Source of the DNA: Warburgia ugandensis
Lineage: Eukaryota; Streptophyta; Magnoliopsida; Canellales; Canellaceae
Assembly: GCA_035236585.1 (NCBI GenBank)
Contig: CP141132.1
Location: forward strand, 28,355,445-28,419,444
DNA: 64,000 nt
Reading direction: 5' to 3'
The position numbers and the translations under genes were made by a program. The notes beneath the pieces are model-generated. The model made no database searches and was not told the origin of the DNA. It was given only the letters and a program-made list of their open reading frames with translations. This document shows positions 47,045 through 59,502 of the stretch, one piece after another; position 1 is the first letter of the stretch; the number at the start of each line of letters is the position of its first letter.

Positions 47045-49724
47045 TGTAATGACCCGGGTTTTCTCATGCATTTTTAAATGCAATATCTAATTCCAAAGGC
47101 GGGATGCATCCCTTTTTGGAAATCATTTTATAAAAACCATGCAATGCAGCAGAAAATCTTTTATTTTAAACTCATTTTGAAAATCCCGAGTGTCATTTGC
47201 TTTTACAACAATCAAAGTAGTTGTTGCAAAATTTCAAAAATCATAAATGTTTTTCCCCAGGTCTTTCCAGTCACAACACACAGTCCAACTGTAAATTAAT
47301 ACAAATACATGTCCAAAGGGTAGAGAGTTTACTCACATGTATAGTTGTCACCTTTGTTTATCCACTTGCTCATAGCACTAATATCTCCTGAGACATCTTC
47401 TATTTGTGAGTGGAACTATCCTGAAAAATGTTAAGGATAGGGTGAGTATATACTATACTCAGTAGGAGTCTATCACGACTAGTTTTGCAATGCATGCTAT
47501 GTTTAAAATCACATGCTCTTTAAAACATGTTCATGTTCAAACAATCTCGTTCAATATTGATATTAAAAACCACTGTCGTATTGAAATACTGACGACTTAA
47601 AGAATAGCATAATCTAAGTCAAAAGTATCATATATCATAAACATAATGATATGCATATAATGCTCCACTGAATCCAACTCATGGATATATGGTATGGTCG
47701 ACCAACCTCATGTCATGCCATATGCAATGCCAGTAAATCAACGAAACCATAGGGCCCAAACTATGCCCACGACCTCGCTGCCGTGTGGTCCCCAAGTACC
47801 TGAGGACACAGTGTCATAGCCTCCACGAGGCATATGACACATCGACCCAGTGCCGTGACACTAGTGGTAGCCCCCTGTATCACATGTAGTCGACGTAGGG
47901 ACATGCCCTTTTTGGGCATGGTACTCATCCCACCTAGTAGTGGTAGAGGCTGGGTGGCCAACCCAGACCCCTCGGCATAGCGCCCACGAGCTTACTAGCC
48001 CAAATCATATAAGATCAAACAAGCAAAAAAACCTCTTTTTCAAACCTGTCCTCTTTGGGTCCCTCACAACTGCCTACCGAGCGTCTTTTGGGCACTCCAG
48101 CGTCTTTTGGTAACCCTCAAGGACATGCAATTTTGCAAGAACTCAATGCTCACAAATCATGCAATATATGCAATTATTTGCAAAACATGTCTATGATAAT
48201 GTATTTATCATATGCATGCTGAATTCATTTATATGCTAAACAAGTCATAAAATAAGTCATGCTAAACAAGTCATATAGGTATACTTGAAACATGCAGTCT
48301 CAAAATAATCATGGCTCTTTTAAAAGTCTAGTAGCGATAGAGCACCTACCTCAAAGTCTCCTGGAGTCGCATCCTTTATCACTCAACCTGTCCCTGGGTC
48401 TCATTTATAAACTCCTGGGTATGAATGGATACAAGGAGTCCTTATTAATTTCAATCTATTTAGGCATTAGACCGCTAGCTCTGCCTATTGGGTCCATGGT
48501 CCTTGCCTAATATGGACCTACTTATTCAATAGTTAAACTTTGTAATTTATCCTTTAATCCTAATTTTTAAAGTCTCATTGGGTCTATGTGTCCCAGTTCC
48601 CAGGACACTCGTGCATCCTGGTTGGACCGTGACCGCCTCATGTGCGTGCGCGCCTAAAGGCCGTGCCAAGGACTGCGTTTTGCACACGCACATGCATGCT
48701 CAAGTGACGCGCATCATCGCACGGATGCACCTTGTAGCATGGCGTGTCTCAGCTCCCAGGGCACCCCGTGCATCTTGGTCGAGCCAGGACCCGTGCCCTA
48801 TGTCATGCGCTCACCTGAAGGCCGCACTTGGGACAGTGTACACACTGTCGTACACCTAGAACCCGTCCCAGGTGCACGTGGTGCTTGGCGTCCTTGGGAC
48901 GCCTGGTTTGTGCAAGGCTGGCCCAAGCCAGCTTGGAGTGTTTTTCGGCCAGGAACTTGGCTGGAAACGGCTGGGGTAGGACCAGATCCGGCGTGGATCT
49001 GGCCTAGGAAAAGCAAAAGAGAGAGGGAGTGGAGAAAATCGGCTTACCTGGGTCGCTTGGGGATGCCCATCGCCGGTGGTGGAACCCTGTTTCATTCCAA
49101 ACCTCCTGCTTGCCGGAAAACTTGAAGAAAGGGAAAAAACCCTATTGCCAAACCGGAACGGAGAAGGGGAACATGGGAAATGGCAATGGCCGGCCTGACT
49201 TGGGCCTGGCCGTTGCCGAAAAACACAGAGAGACGGGTTTCTGGTTTTTTCCGAAACCCTTGTCTCAAATGGCTGGAAAAAATGCGAATTGGAAGAGGGG
49301 GAGATGGGGTTTTTATAGAGGGGAGAAGGCAGTGCCCCTCAATGGCGGTGCCACCCTTTCCCCTGAGGTTTTCTAGAGAAATCGGAATTTAGGGTTTTCT
49401 GGAGGGTTTTTGAGGTTGAAGACGACTGGGGGTGCGGTTATCAAAATGCACCCTGCGTTTTTCGTCCTTTTTCGTTTTAAACGTTTTCTGTTTAAATTCC
49501 AGAAATACCCCTATTTTAAATGGCTGTAACTTCTTCATACAGACTCCGTTTTGGGTATTTTTGAGGCGTTGGATTCCCTTTTTTGAGTAGAATCTAATGG
49601 TACCAAGTTTCCTCACAAATTCCTTCATTTACTATTTTAAATAAAGTGAAACATTTAACTCAGTTTATTTCCTATAGAATGTTCAATTTTCGTTAAAAAT
49701 AGTGTAAATTGCTCGAGCATTACA
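47045..49724 (-). mobile_element. Solo LTR in reverse orientation with perfect target duplication
   Basis: On the + strand it runs from TGTAATGACCCGGG to gctcgagcattaca and is flanked by gaaat on both sides (47040-47044, 49725-49729). It is the reverse-orientation sister of 13906-16609. Its minus-strand start, tgtaatgctcgagcaattt, and many internal blocks match that LTR. A minus-strand TATA box (49317-49310), donor-like CAG/GTAAGC (49050-49042 side) and hairpin (47443-47461) are conserved. Independent target duplications show two separate insertions. Open frames near 48578-49376 are composition artefacts of its GC-rich block. Confidence 0.95.
49310..49317 (-). promoter_or_regulatory. LTR TATA box, minus strand
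   Basis: tataaaaa on the minus strand, about 410 bp into the LTR and about 265 bp before the donor-like GTAAGC. It matches the arrangement at 14261. Confidence 0.72.
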
Positions 49725-49729
49725 GAAAT
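49725..49729. repeat. Target site duplication GAAAT, right copy
   Basis: Exact match to 47040-47044. Confidence 0.92.
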
Positions 49730-52074
49730 AATGAGGCTTATACCCTCTTTGTCATCTTTTATATGCCTTAAAGTGTGTTGGTTTGTGGCCATGACATTAT
49801 TTAGCTCACCTTCCTATTCATTATCAGAATTTGAGGTATTGGTAATAGGCAAGGGATTAGATGAACTAAAACTTTCAAAGTGTACACTGTGTCTATTCAT
49901 GGTGCAGTATTAAGTAAACCATTTACTTCATCAATGGACTTGTCTATGTCAAAATCGAAACCAAAATGAGCCAGACAAGCCTCAAGAGAACCAGTGCAGG
50001 AGGATGGTAGGGATGATGTATTCATTAGACTTTATATCATATTTACTTCGAATGAGTCTTCAGAGTCTAATTTTCTTGCATTAAAGACATTAAGCTTAAT
50101 GGTCATGTTTTCAAAGGACAACCTCATGGTACCATCACTATAGTTAATGATTGCCTTTGCTGCAACTAAGAATGGCTGACCTAAAATGACCAGAATCTAA
50201 TGACCAAGATTTCCTACAAGCCATGTATCTAAGATTATAAAGTCTATTGGAAATAAGAATTTATCGACCTAAACTAGTACATCCTCAATCGCACCAAGAC
50301 AAAATTTAACTAATATATTTACTAATTGTAGTGTGGTGGCAGTCTTCTTCATCACTTCTAAACCTCATTCCTTGTATATAGAATAAGGAAATAGGTTAAC
50401 ACTCAACCCAAAATTAAGTAATGAGATATCAATGGTGTGTTCCCCAATCATACATGATATAGTAGAGTACCTAGATCTTTATGTTGCAGGAATAAGGTTG
50501 CTTGCTCTATGAGAATGCTTTCTTCTACACCTAAAGTTTTCTCTTGTGTGTGCAGAGGTCTTTTCTAAATTTGGCATAAGAAGGTATACCCTTGATTGCA
50601 TTAAGTACTAGAATATTTATATTAACTTGTTTGAACTCATTCATTAGCTTATGAAAATTATTATCCTTCTTAGCTACATTGAAGCACTAAGGAAATGGTG
50701 CCCTTGGAATATAATGCACTTCAGGACTATGGTGAGTAGAAGTAGAAGGTGGATGTTTCTTCTCTTTTGCCTTCATATTCTTTATAGGGTTTTCATTATC
50801 CTCAACTTACTTAATTTCCTTATGGATTGGGTCTATTCATGAAAGGGCTTCACATAAGAAGTTGTGTCAATCTCATCCTAACCCTTAGGGTTGGGGAGAA
50901 AATTTTGCCTTTCCCTCTTAGTAAGAGTAGCAGCAATTTGACCTATTTGGTACTCTGACCTCATAATAGATTGTAAGTAGGTCTGCATTATTTTTTCAAT
51001 ATTATTTTGAAAATCTAGTGTACTCTACATAAACAAACTTTAGGTCTCTTTTAAAGATTATTTTTCTTTATTGTAGAGGAAACAATTGTTGTGGTAGGGC
51101 TCTAGGGAAAGGTTGCTGAGGGGAGTTCTTAGATGGTTCTCCCTTATTGTTATTCTAAGACCATGAACTATTTCCATGCCTAACCCATTTAGGATTGTAA
51201 GTCTGAGAATAGGGATTATTGTTGTTAGGATTCTAAATGCATTTAATGCATTCAATTACTTTGAAAATTTTTAGGGGATGGGAAGCTGGACATGCATGAA
51301 GCTACTAGATACGCAGGACTTGAGCAAATTGAGTAGGCCTTAGATTGAGGTTGCATCAAAGATCTATTAGAAAGCATGAACACATTGAACCTCTAGGTAA
51401 GACTATCAATTTTATCAACCTTGTGGTCTAACACCAATTTTCTATATACGTCTAGAGAGGCCCATGTCTCGTATAAACTGCCCCTTTCTGAGGTATTGAA
51501 TTTCTTTCCACTTCTTGTTGAATAATTCCATTTCAATAAATTATCTACAAGTGTCTCATAGAAATTCGAGGCCTTGGTAGCACATTTTATCATGAAGGCC
51601 CTACCACTTGTGACATCAATCATATGCAGTTCTATGGGGTCAGACCTTGGTATAAATGCTGTACTTGCTACCACTTCTCAAGTTCATGGTAAGGACACTT
51701 CAATAACATTTCCTTAGTTATTTCATCTCTCCCAGCATTTATAGAAATGTTCACCTTCTTTTTGCTAGAAGTTTTTCTATCTCCCTCCTAAGGGCATTAG
51801 TTTTGCGGATAAGGAAAAACTTGTTTAGAGATTCCTTGGCTAGTTGATCCCATGATGTGACAGACACTACCTCTAGTGAGTTGAGCCATACTTTTGCCTT
51901 ATCTTTCAATGAAAAAGGAAATAATCTCAACTTGACGGACTCATCAAAAAATGTTATGGTACTTAAAGGTTGCACATATGTTACAGAACTACTTGAAATG
52001 GTGACGTGGGTCCTCTTTATCCAACACATAAAATGTTGGTAAAAGTTGAATGACCCTTGGTATTAACTCAAAAT
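49730..52074 (-). pseudogene. Athila/Tat-like gag-protease fossil
   Basis: Minus-strand reading. Gag: HFELIPRVIQLLPTFYVLDKEDP at the right edge, then RLFPFSLKDKAKVWLNSL and WDQLAKESLNKFF (open 52029-51751), then a second gag part (51674-51393). A TYNPKW-type segment lies near 51200. Protease: SLLNFGLSVNLFPYSIY (about 50428-50372), where the catalytic DLGAS-type box has become NFGLS, then GAIEDVLV..VDKFLFPIDFIILD and ILGQPFLVAAKAIINYSDGTMRL (to about 50100). After that comes the LEACLAHFGFDFD linker (about 49990). RT and integrase are absent: the solo LTR and then 3' non-coding sequence follow. Stops are frequent, so the copy is old. It is the host of the insertion at 52080-59502. Confidence 0.88.
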
Positions 52075-52079
52075 GTTCT
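52075..52079. repeat. Target site duplication GTTCT, left copy
   Basis: Exact match to 59503-59507 at the outer ends of the nested element. Confidence 0.92.
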
Positions 52080-53920
52080 TGAGACACCCAGGGTTTTCTA
52101 AATCTTTTTCTAAAACATAAAATAGTAGAAATAATTGGTTTTATAAAATAGGGAGGATCCTTGAAAATAAAAACTCAAAATTTATAAATTTTACGCAGTT
52201 TCAAGGAGAAATACCCAAAAAGAAAACCTTGAGGTCATCCACATCCCAAAAAGAGTGACGATGAACAAAATAAAATTTAGATACTCTGAGCATGCTCAAA
52301 TTTAAAACCATAATAAATTACATAAGTTGTAAAAAGACAATGATGATATAAGTCCAAAAGCCCCAGGTTCCATCCATGATCACCACATCATCCACGTGTG
52401 AGTATATGCACACTATACGATGGTATGGGTCTAATCTATCCAAATATACAAACATCCAAGTAGAGTCCCAAAAGTCTAATACAAGTCTAAGCGATGTACA
52501 CTACTCTGTCTCCGAATATAAAAAGTAGATGGTCCTTAGGTCAAATCAATGCTACTTTACCTCCTTTCCTTTTAAGCATCATGCTCCAAATCTGAGGCAT
52601 TGCAAAACAAAGTAATAACTCAGCAAGCTATGCTTGTGTAGGTGATTACAAGAAATGAAACATGCAATAAACACTTGCAAAGAGGACTAATATCATGTCG
52701 AGTATTAATAGAGTAAATAATTTATAAGGCTATGAAATCATCACGCATTTAGAATGTAAAGCTCATGAATCTCATAAATCTAAATGAAATAATCAGGATC
52801 AAAACATGCTTTTCATCTAAGGCAATACAATATCAGAGCAAAATATCATGACATGCAAGGCATGATCAAAACATGGATGAGCATCCATCAAAAGCAATGA
52901 GAATCCGTGTCCACGTCAAAATATAATGCATGTCATGATAAGTTGCCACCAGCGACCCCCAGGTGCCCAAATCTTGTAAATTTTGCACCATTTTGCTCAG
53001 TTTTTCACATACATTCCATTTTTAAGCTTTCCATCAAGGGATTTTATCATTTTCTCATGTTTTCATACAATTTTTACCTCGTTTCTAAAAATCTCCCTAT
53101 TGCTATTTTCTGAGTTTCTTTTGGTATCATTAGCCCTCCGATCACCATAAAAATTCTTGGGTTTGTTCTTTGTGTCATCATGTATAAGATGAACGGTTTA
53201 GGTCATGCATCTGATACTGTTTCATCTATTTATTTTGAAAAAAAATAGTAATGTGTATCATTTCACCGAAAAATGACAATCCATGTATTTTTTTGGGTGT
53301 TAAAAGCATTCAAAACATACGAAAAAAGAGGGGGAACGAGAGTGGAGGATGGCCTACCTCAGTAGAGCTGGCCAATCCCAATCATTCTCCATCATAGGTT
53401 CGCGTGTGGGAGGAAAGAAAGACAACACCGTCTTCGGCGGCAGTCTGTCGTCGGTGACATTAGAATTGAAGGAGGGGCTTGCGGGAAATGAGATGGGGGA
53501 GGCACATTTAAGGGCCCCCTTTAATACTTTTTTTTTTTTTTTTTTTTTCATTTATGGTGATATGATTACTAGCATTTATTGTTAGTAATCATCACCTTAC
53601 CCATTTAATGCCCGTCCTGTCATAGGTTTTAGAGTCAATTTCGTGGGGTCCACTTGTGAAAAGACTATTTTGTCCCTTGTATTAATTTTGCTTATAAATA
53701 CATAAATTAAAATAATTAGCCATTTTTACTCTGTTCTCTGATTTTAGCATTTTTGGTGGCGTTGGATTCCATTTTTCAAACACATTTCAAATATTGAGGT
53801 TTCAACTCGAGATTCTATCTTCAAAATTTCCAATTTCTCAATTTTTAAATTTTTTTTTCTAATTTCTCATAATTCCACAAAATTAAGTATTTCTAGAATT
53901 TAAAAATAGCAGATATTACA
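52080..53920 (-). repeat. 3' LTR of the nested element, internally deleted (1841 bp)
   Basis: Bounded by TGAGACACCCAGGG and agatattaca on the + strand. Collinear with 56409-59502 except that about 1.5 kb corresponding to 57100-58650 is missing at about 52900. It contains a hairpin (52592-52623, two mismatches), donor-like GAG/GTAGGC (53360-53352) and a T-rich run (about 53528-53549). Confidence 0.92.
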
Positions 53921-53958
53921 TCCTACCCACCTTATAGAAAATTTCGTCCTCGAAATTT
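53921..53958 (-). promoter_or_regulatory. Polypurine tract and preceding hairpin
   Basis: Minus-strand purine-rich ggtgggtagga abuts the LTR start. The perfect hairpin aaatttcg-tcct-cgaaattt at 53939-53958 mirrors 4983-5002. Confidence 0.82.
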
Positions 53959-53972
53959 AAAATATACGCACC

Positions 53973-54690
53973 TCAAGAGAAGAGTTTTGGATGGGTATGC
54001 CTCATCTTGTCCTCATGGTTAGGAAAGTAGATCAAGATATAATTCATGAAGACAATCACAAACTTATCTAAATAAGCTCGGAATACCCTGTTCATAAAGT
54101 CCATGGATACTGTTGGTGCATTTGTTAATCCAAAGGGAATCACCAAAAACTCATAGTGGCCATACCGACTGCTAAACACAATCTTATGGATATCCTCCTC
54201 CCTAATCCTCAACTGTGATAGCCTGATCTCAAGTCAATCTTAGAGAATACCTGTGCCAACTGAACTGGTCAAACAAGTCATCAATATGAGGCACAGTAAC
54301 ACTGTTTTGTAACTGGTAGTCTTTGCACAGCTTGAAAGACCCATCCTTCTTCATAATGAAGAGGACTGGTGCTCCCTAAGGAGATCCACTCTGCCTGATG
54401 AAACCCTTATCCAAAAGCTCCTGCAACTGAGCCCTCTCAACTTTGCAGGGGCCATCCTATAGGGTACCTTAGATATAGGTGCTGTACTTGGAACCAAGTC
54501 TATGGTAAAATCGATCTCCCTCGGTGGGGGTAGTCCTAGTAGCTTGTTTGGAAATACATCAGTGAAATCTCGCACCACATCTATCTCCTCAATCTGTGGC
54601 TGCTTACTATCAATCATTGTAATGCAAGTAAAAAACACTCGACAACAGTGTAATATCGAGCTGCTCTCATGACTGAGATAACACAAGGGC
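53973..54690 (-). pseudogene. RT fragment fused to chromodomain end
   Basis: The linker and RT start (DFTDVFPNKLLGLPPPREIDFTI, PYRMAPAKLRGL) are followed by [37 protein letters not shown] and the catalytic box, which reads FMNYILIYF instead of FVDDIL. Within the same frame the sequence then jumps at about 54013 to [12 protein letters not shown] and a stop, the very end of the chromodomain (compare EEDMRKIHPELFT in the first element). About 2.1 kb of pol is missing at a short shared gag/gagga junction. Confidence 0.87.
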
Positions 54691-55130
54691 CACTAACACT
54701 CCTCTTGCTCTAGACTACGACCACTGGTCGATCCAGTACAATACATATAATCTACTTCTTACATCAATCTATGGTAACCCAAAACGTTGCTAACTAGTCC
54801 ATCCCTAAGATAACATCAAAATCCACCATATCCAAGAGAATGAGGTTAGCATCCATCCCAACCCCTAATATCTCTACTGGTACCCTCTTGAGGTATTTCG
54901 TAACTTTGTAGCCTCCATTGTCTCTCCTGTTGGCATCAATACATCTAACCCAAATGTTAACTCAAATGTGCACAAGTTGAGGCAGGATACAAATGTTTGT
55001 AAAATAAATGAATGTGTAGACCTGAGTCAAAATGAACTCTAGCATGTCTATCAGCTACTAAGAAAATACCTTCCACCACTTGGTTTGAGGCTTGTGGGCT
55101 CCTCTAGGTAATGGTGAAGATGCGTCCCTG
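54690..55130 (-). pseudogene. Protease remnant
   Basis: Minus-strand KRVPVEILGVGMDANLILLDMVDFDVILGMD matches the protease C-terminal block of the first element (VEISGVSMDTDFILLDMVDYDVILGMD). The active-site box is not recovered in a clean frame. Confidence 0.78.
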
Positions 55131-56309
55131 ACTACGCTGCACTACCTCTGTAGTGACATCTGTCCCCACTGGCCTGTCTCTTTAACCTCTTGAGTAGTCT
55201 CTCATCACATGCCCTATCTCACCATGGCCATAACATCTGAAGGGCTTTCTCAACTAGAAAGGCTGCTATAGTTGTTGCTACTGGTGGGACTACTGTGGGC
55301 CGTGATGCTGATAGCCTTGTCCTGGGCATGCTCGCACCATGTGTCGACCCCTACAATGAGGGCACATTCTCCTGCCCTGATCTCTCATTTGTCTAGGAAG
55401 GTATTGCTGGTCTGGCCCCCCCTAAGGTTGTGTGGATGCGAAGGGCCTCTTGCTCTTAAAGGGTTAACTCATCTCTCCTCTGCTCCGTACCATGTCTCTC
55501 ACAAGCATAGAAGTTATGTCTGCAGCCTACCTCACCATGGTCGGGTGTGCAATAAGTACCTCATGCCTCAACTGTGGCATCAACCTGTCAACAAATCTAT
55601 CCATCGCCTCCTAATCTGAGGCAAAAGGGGCAAACGTGAATCTCCGTAGTCTAGTGAATCGGTTCAGATACTGCTGATTTGTCATATTCCCCTATGCTAA
55701 CATGGTGAACTCCCCCTTCATAGCATGTAGGGCATGAGGAGGGAAGTACTGCTCATCGAAGATCCTCCAAAAGTCCTCCCATGATAGTGGTGCTGAGGAT
55801 GGGGGGCGCATTTGCTATTAAATCTTTCAGCAAAACCCAACCTCTCTAGTCAATAAGTAGGTCGCTATCTCACTTGGTCCTCTGGTAGGACCCTCATCCC
55901 CTCAAAGGCCTTCTTGACCTCAAATGCCCATCTCTCCGCCACTATTGTATCTCCTTCCTCATAGAAGGAGGGTAACATTCTCTGGAACCTCTCAAGTTGC
56001 TTTGTTGATAGATCATGCACACTCGAGGATCCTCCCTCTGTAACTCTTGGCATAGGAGCTGTCGGTACCTGGTGGGATGATTACACAAATGTGTCCCCTG
56101 GGGCTCCTGCAGTCATCACTGGGTGGGCAAAGTGAATAGCCTGCACTGCTGCCCAAACCTGCTGTGTAATCTGTTGAGTGAAATGTGGCATAAGATCTTG
56201 AACTATGTGGGCCACTATATCCACCTCTTGATCCCCTTGCTCTGGTGTCACGATAGGGGTAGCATCTAGTGGAGCAGCGGTGGACCTTGTCTTCCATCGA
56301 GGAGCCGTC
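55131..56309 (-). pseudogene. gag remnant with mutated zinc knuckle
   Basis: Gag starts at 56309 with ACG in place of ATG, after ttgacag, and reads APRWKTRSTAAP. The capsid part includes STKQLERFQRMLPSFYEEGDTIVAERWAFEVKKAFEGMRV (open 56053-55865). The knuckle near 55260-55190 reads RCYGHGEIGHVMRDYSR: the second Cys is His and the last Cys is Tyr, so two of four zinc ligands are lost. Start codon loss, stops and lost ligands make it non-functional. Confidence 0.85.
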
Positions 56310-56408
56310 TGTCAATGTTTCAATATCACATTGTGTAATTAATCCTCCTATCTCTGTCTTAATCAAGAACTCATTTTCTATAACACAAATTGGACCCTTA
56401 AATTGGTG
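56310..56408 (-). other. Leader of the nested element, primer site missing
   Basis: Between gag and the LTR remnant only about 100 bp remain, and no tRNA-complementary primer site is seen. The LTR breaks off at 56409, which aligns with 52161 in the other LTR. One deletion therefore removed the LTR 3' end and the primer site. Confidence 0.75.
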
Positions 56409-59400
56409 TTGAAAATAAAAACTCAAAATTTATAAATTTTATGCAGCGTTAAGGAGAAAAACCAAAAAAGAAAACCCTAAGGGTCATCCACATCCAAAAA
56501 AGAGCGACGATGAGCAAAATCAAATTCAGATACTGCTCAAATTTAAAACCATGTAATTTAGTACCATCCATGATCACCACATCATCCACGTGTGAGTATA
56601 TGCACACTATACAATAGTATGGGTCCAATCTATCCAAATATACAAGTATCCAAGTAGAGTCCCAAAAGTCTAATACAAGTCTAAGAGACGTACACTACTC
56701 TGTCTCCAAATACAAAAAGTAGATGGTCCTCAGGTCCTTGTCCAAATCAATGCTACTCCACCCTCTTTCCTTTTAGGCTATCACACTCCAAATCTGAGGC
56801 ATTGCAAAACAAAGCAATGCCTCAGCAAGCTATACATGTGTAGGTGATTACAAGAAATAAAATATGCAATAAACACTTGCAAAGAGAACCAATATCATGT
56901 TGAGTATCAATAGAGTAAATCATTTATAAGGCAATGAAATCATCAGGCGTTCAGAATGTAAAGCCGGTGAATCTCATAAATCTAAATGAAACAATCAGGA
57001 TCAAAACATGCTTTTCATCTAAGGCAATGTAATATTAGAGCAAAACATCATGGCAGTAAGGCATGATCAAAACATGGATGAGCATTCATCAAAACCAATG
57101 AGAATCTATGCCCTAAGAGTGTTCCACGACACTAAATCACCAGTAATGAGTACTCATACCAACCCTAGGTCCCTCCTACGCAGCATGCATCAGCCCCCGA
57201 AGTTACTCACGGCTTAGGCCCGGCTTACCCTGGTTCACCTTACATATAAATACCATATAAGCACACAGAATAATAATATGGGCTACTATGCTGCAGTGGC
57301 AACCACATAAGATCTAAACCTCTACCGCTCCCCATCGACACCTAAACGGGAGACTTTCTCCATTCCCATGGGGAGGAATAGACCCATAGGGGGGACTACC
57401 CATGATACCACCGCCTACGCACCTGGCCCTGTACCATTCAAGGGAGGTGTCTAATCATCATCATCATCACAAAGTCAGAGGGCGAGTGGCCAACCCTACA
57501 ACCCTCCTAGCATAATACCCACTGAGTAGAACCACTCGTCATAAAGCAGCAAAACATGCTATAAATCATGGAAAACTCCTAAGTGAAATAAACCTCAATA
57601 GGCTAAATCAAAATACATGATAAAGCATAAACCATCACATGCGAAAACATGGATAATCATGTAATCAAATGTCATGCGATCAAAAGTGAAGTAATAAACA
57701 TGATTGGGCGTAAAACACATGCCTCAAGAATTTCAAGTGAGAAGTCATGATCATGAAGTCAAGGAAAAATCTCGAATGTAATCACCTACCTCGATAAATG
57801 CAGTATGCTAATCTAGTGCGTAAGCTATATCATGTTGTGCGCTCTGATGTACCTATCACAATATAAGTCATCGATCACTTGGTGTTCTCACATCTCAAAT
57901 AAATAGGTCCAAGTGATAACTTCCTTGATCTCGTAGTGAATCCTAGATTAATCGCCCAAATCATCTAATTAACCCTCCATTAGGGCAATCCAGAGCTAAA
58001 TGTTTGTCTTTCTAACATCTAGACCATCGTATGTCATCTTTGATTTCACTCCTACTCATTTTCATTATAATCCATTTAATTTCTATGTTTATTTAGTGAT
58101 TCACATGTGTCTCTATGATTACAGGTCGATTTGACGGTCAGATTGCTCTCTGATCAGCCCATCCTAAGGCACCTGATTAGATTGATGGTCAGGATCACTT
58201 TTCTCACCAATTTCAATGAGGTATATTCCTCTAATCCCTTAGATCATCTCATATTTGATGTATCCAATCAAGGTCTAAGGCCTGATCATCCATTAATCGG
58301 CCTGATCTAGGTCATCTAATGGTATTTAGTGGTTCAACCATTTAAAGGATGTTCAAATCTAGATTTTATCTTGATTCTAGGTCTGTGTCATCAAGACAAT
58401 TGGAACGCATCTTTTGGATCATGATTTGGATCTCTAGAGCTCCTAAAATTACATTTTTTGTGAATGAACGGTTTAGAAAATCCAAAGAAATCAAGAAAAA
58501 GGGGCTATAAATCACGCCACTCTTGTGTGAGCTGCTTGCTTGTCGTTCGCGTGTCGCTCGTGTCTCCCCTGCATCACGTGAGTAGCCACCAACATTGCTA
58601 TTGCCAGGGACGATGACGGGACTGGTCCACCATCGCCGGAGACGACAGCCAGACTATTGTCACTGCCGGCGACCCCAAGTGCCCAAATCTTGCAATTTTT
58701 GCACTATTTTGCTTAGTTTTTCATGTACATTCCATTTTTAAGCTTCCCATAAAGGGATTTTTATCATTTTCTCATGCTTTTACATGATTTTTACTACATT
58801 TCTAAAAATCTCTATTACTGTTTTCTGAGTTTTTTGACGTCCCTAGCTGTCTAATCACCATGAAAATTCGTGGGTTTATTCTTTGTATCATCATGTACAA
58901 GATGAATAGTTCAGATCATGCATCTGATACCATTTCATCAGTCGAGCCGGCCAATGCTAGTCGTTCTTTGTCATAGGTTCGCGTGCGGGAGGGAAGAAAG
59001 ACAACGGTGTCTTCGTCGTGGACAGTTGTCACCAGTGGTCTGTCGCCGGTGACGGGAGAATTGAAGGAGGGGGGTTGTGAGAAATGAGACGGGGGAAGCA
59101 CATTTAAGGTCCCCCTTTTAATACTTTTTTTTTTTTTCATTTACGGTGATATGATTACCAACATTTATTATTGGTAATCATCACATTACCCATATAATGC
59201 CCGTCCTATCATAGGTTTTAGAGCCAATTTTGTTGGGCCTACTTGTGAAAAGTCTATTCTGCCCCTTGTATTAATTTTCCTTAAAAATACAAAAATTAAA
59301 ATAATTAGCCATTTTTACTCAAATATTTGGTTCTAGCATTTTTAGTGGCATTGGATTCCATTTTTCGAGCACATTTCCAATATTGAGGTTTTAGCTCTAG

Positions 59401-59502
59401 ATTTTATCTCCAAATTTCTCAATTTCTTAATTTTTTTCTTCTAATTTCTCATAATTGCACAAAATTAAATATTTTTAGAATTTAAAAATAATGGATATTA
59501 TA
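56409..59502 (-). repeat. 5' LTR of the nested element, 3' end missing (3094 bp)
   Basis: Homologous to 52080-53920 and retains the ~1.5 kb middle that the other copy lost. It includes a block near 57290-57530 similar to LTR blocks elsewhere (gagtggccaaccctacaac). A perfect 12 bp hairpin is at 56794-56825. The outer end is mutated (tattata). Confidence 0.92.
56794..56825 (-). other. LTR hairpin, perfect 12 bp stem
   Basis: ctgaggcattgc, loop aaaacaaa, gcaatgcctcag. The 3' LTR of the same element has the equivalent at 52592-52623 with two mispairs. Confidence 0.85.

Larger units (their letters stand above)
52080..59502 (-). mobile_element. Nested Tekay-like chromovirus with internal deletions
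   Basis: Minus-strand element flanked by GTTCT (52075-52079, 59503-59507). Order on the minus strand: 5' LTR (59502-56409, with its last ~81 bp and the primer site lost), gag, protease, RT N-terminal half, a deletion to the chromodomain end, hairpin, purine tract, 3' LTR (53920-52080). Internal length is only about 2.5 kb. It cannot encode integrase and has a ruined RT. The gag start (APRWKTRST) and RT blocks resemble the first element, so the two are relatives. Confidence 0.93.

Noticed and set aside
48578-49376. Open frames of 70-128 codons on both strands
   Set aside because: They fall in the GC-rich block of a solo LTR with proven boundaries; composition artefacts.
55272-55619. 115-codon plus-strand open frame
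   Set aside because: Antisense to the gag remnant of the nested element; a shadow frame.
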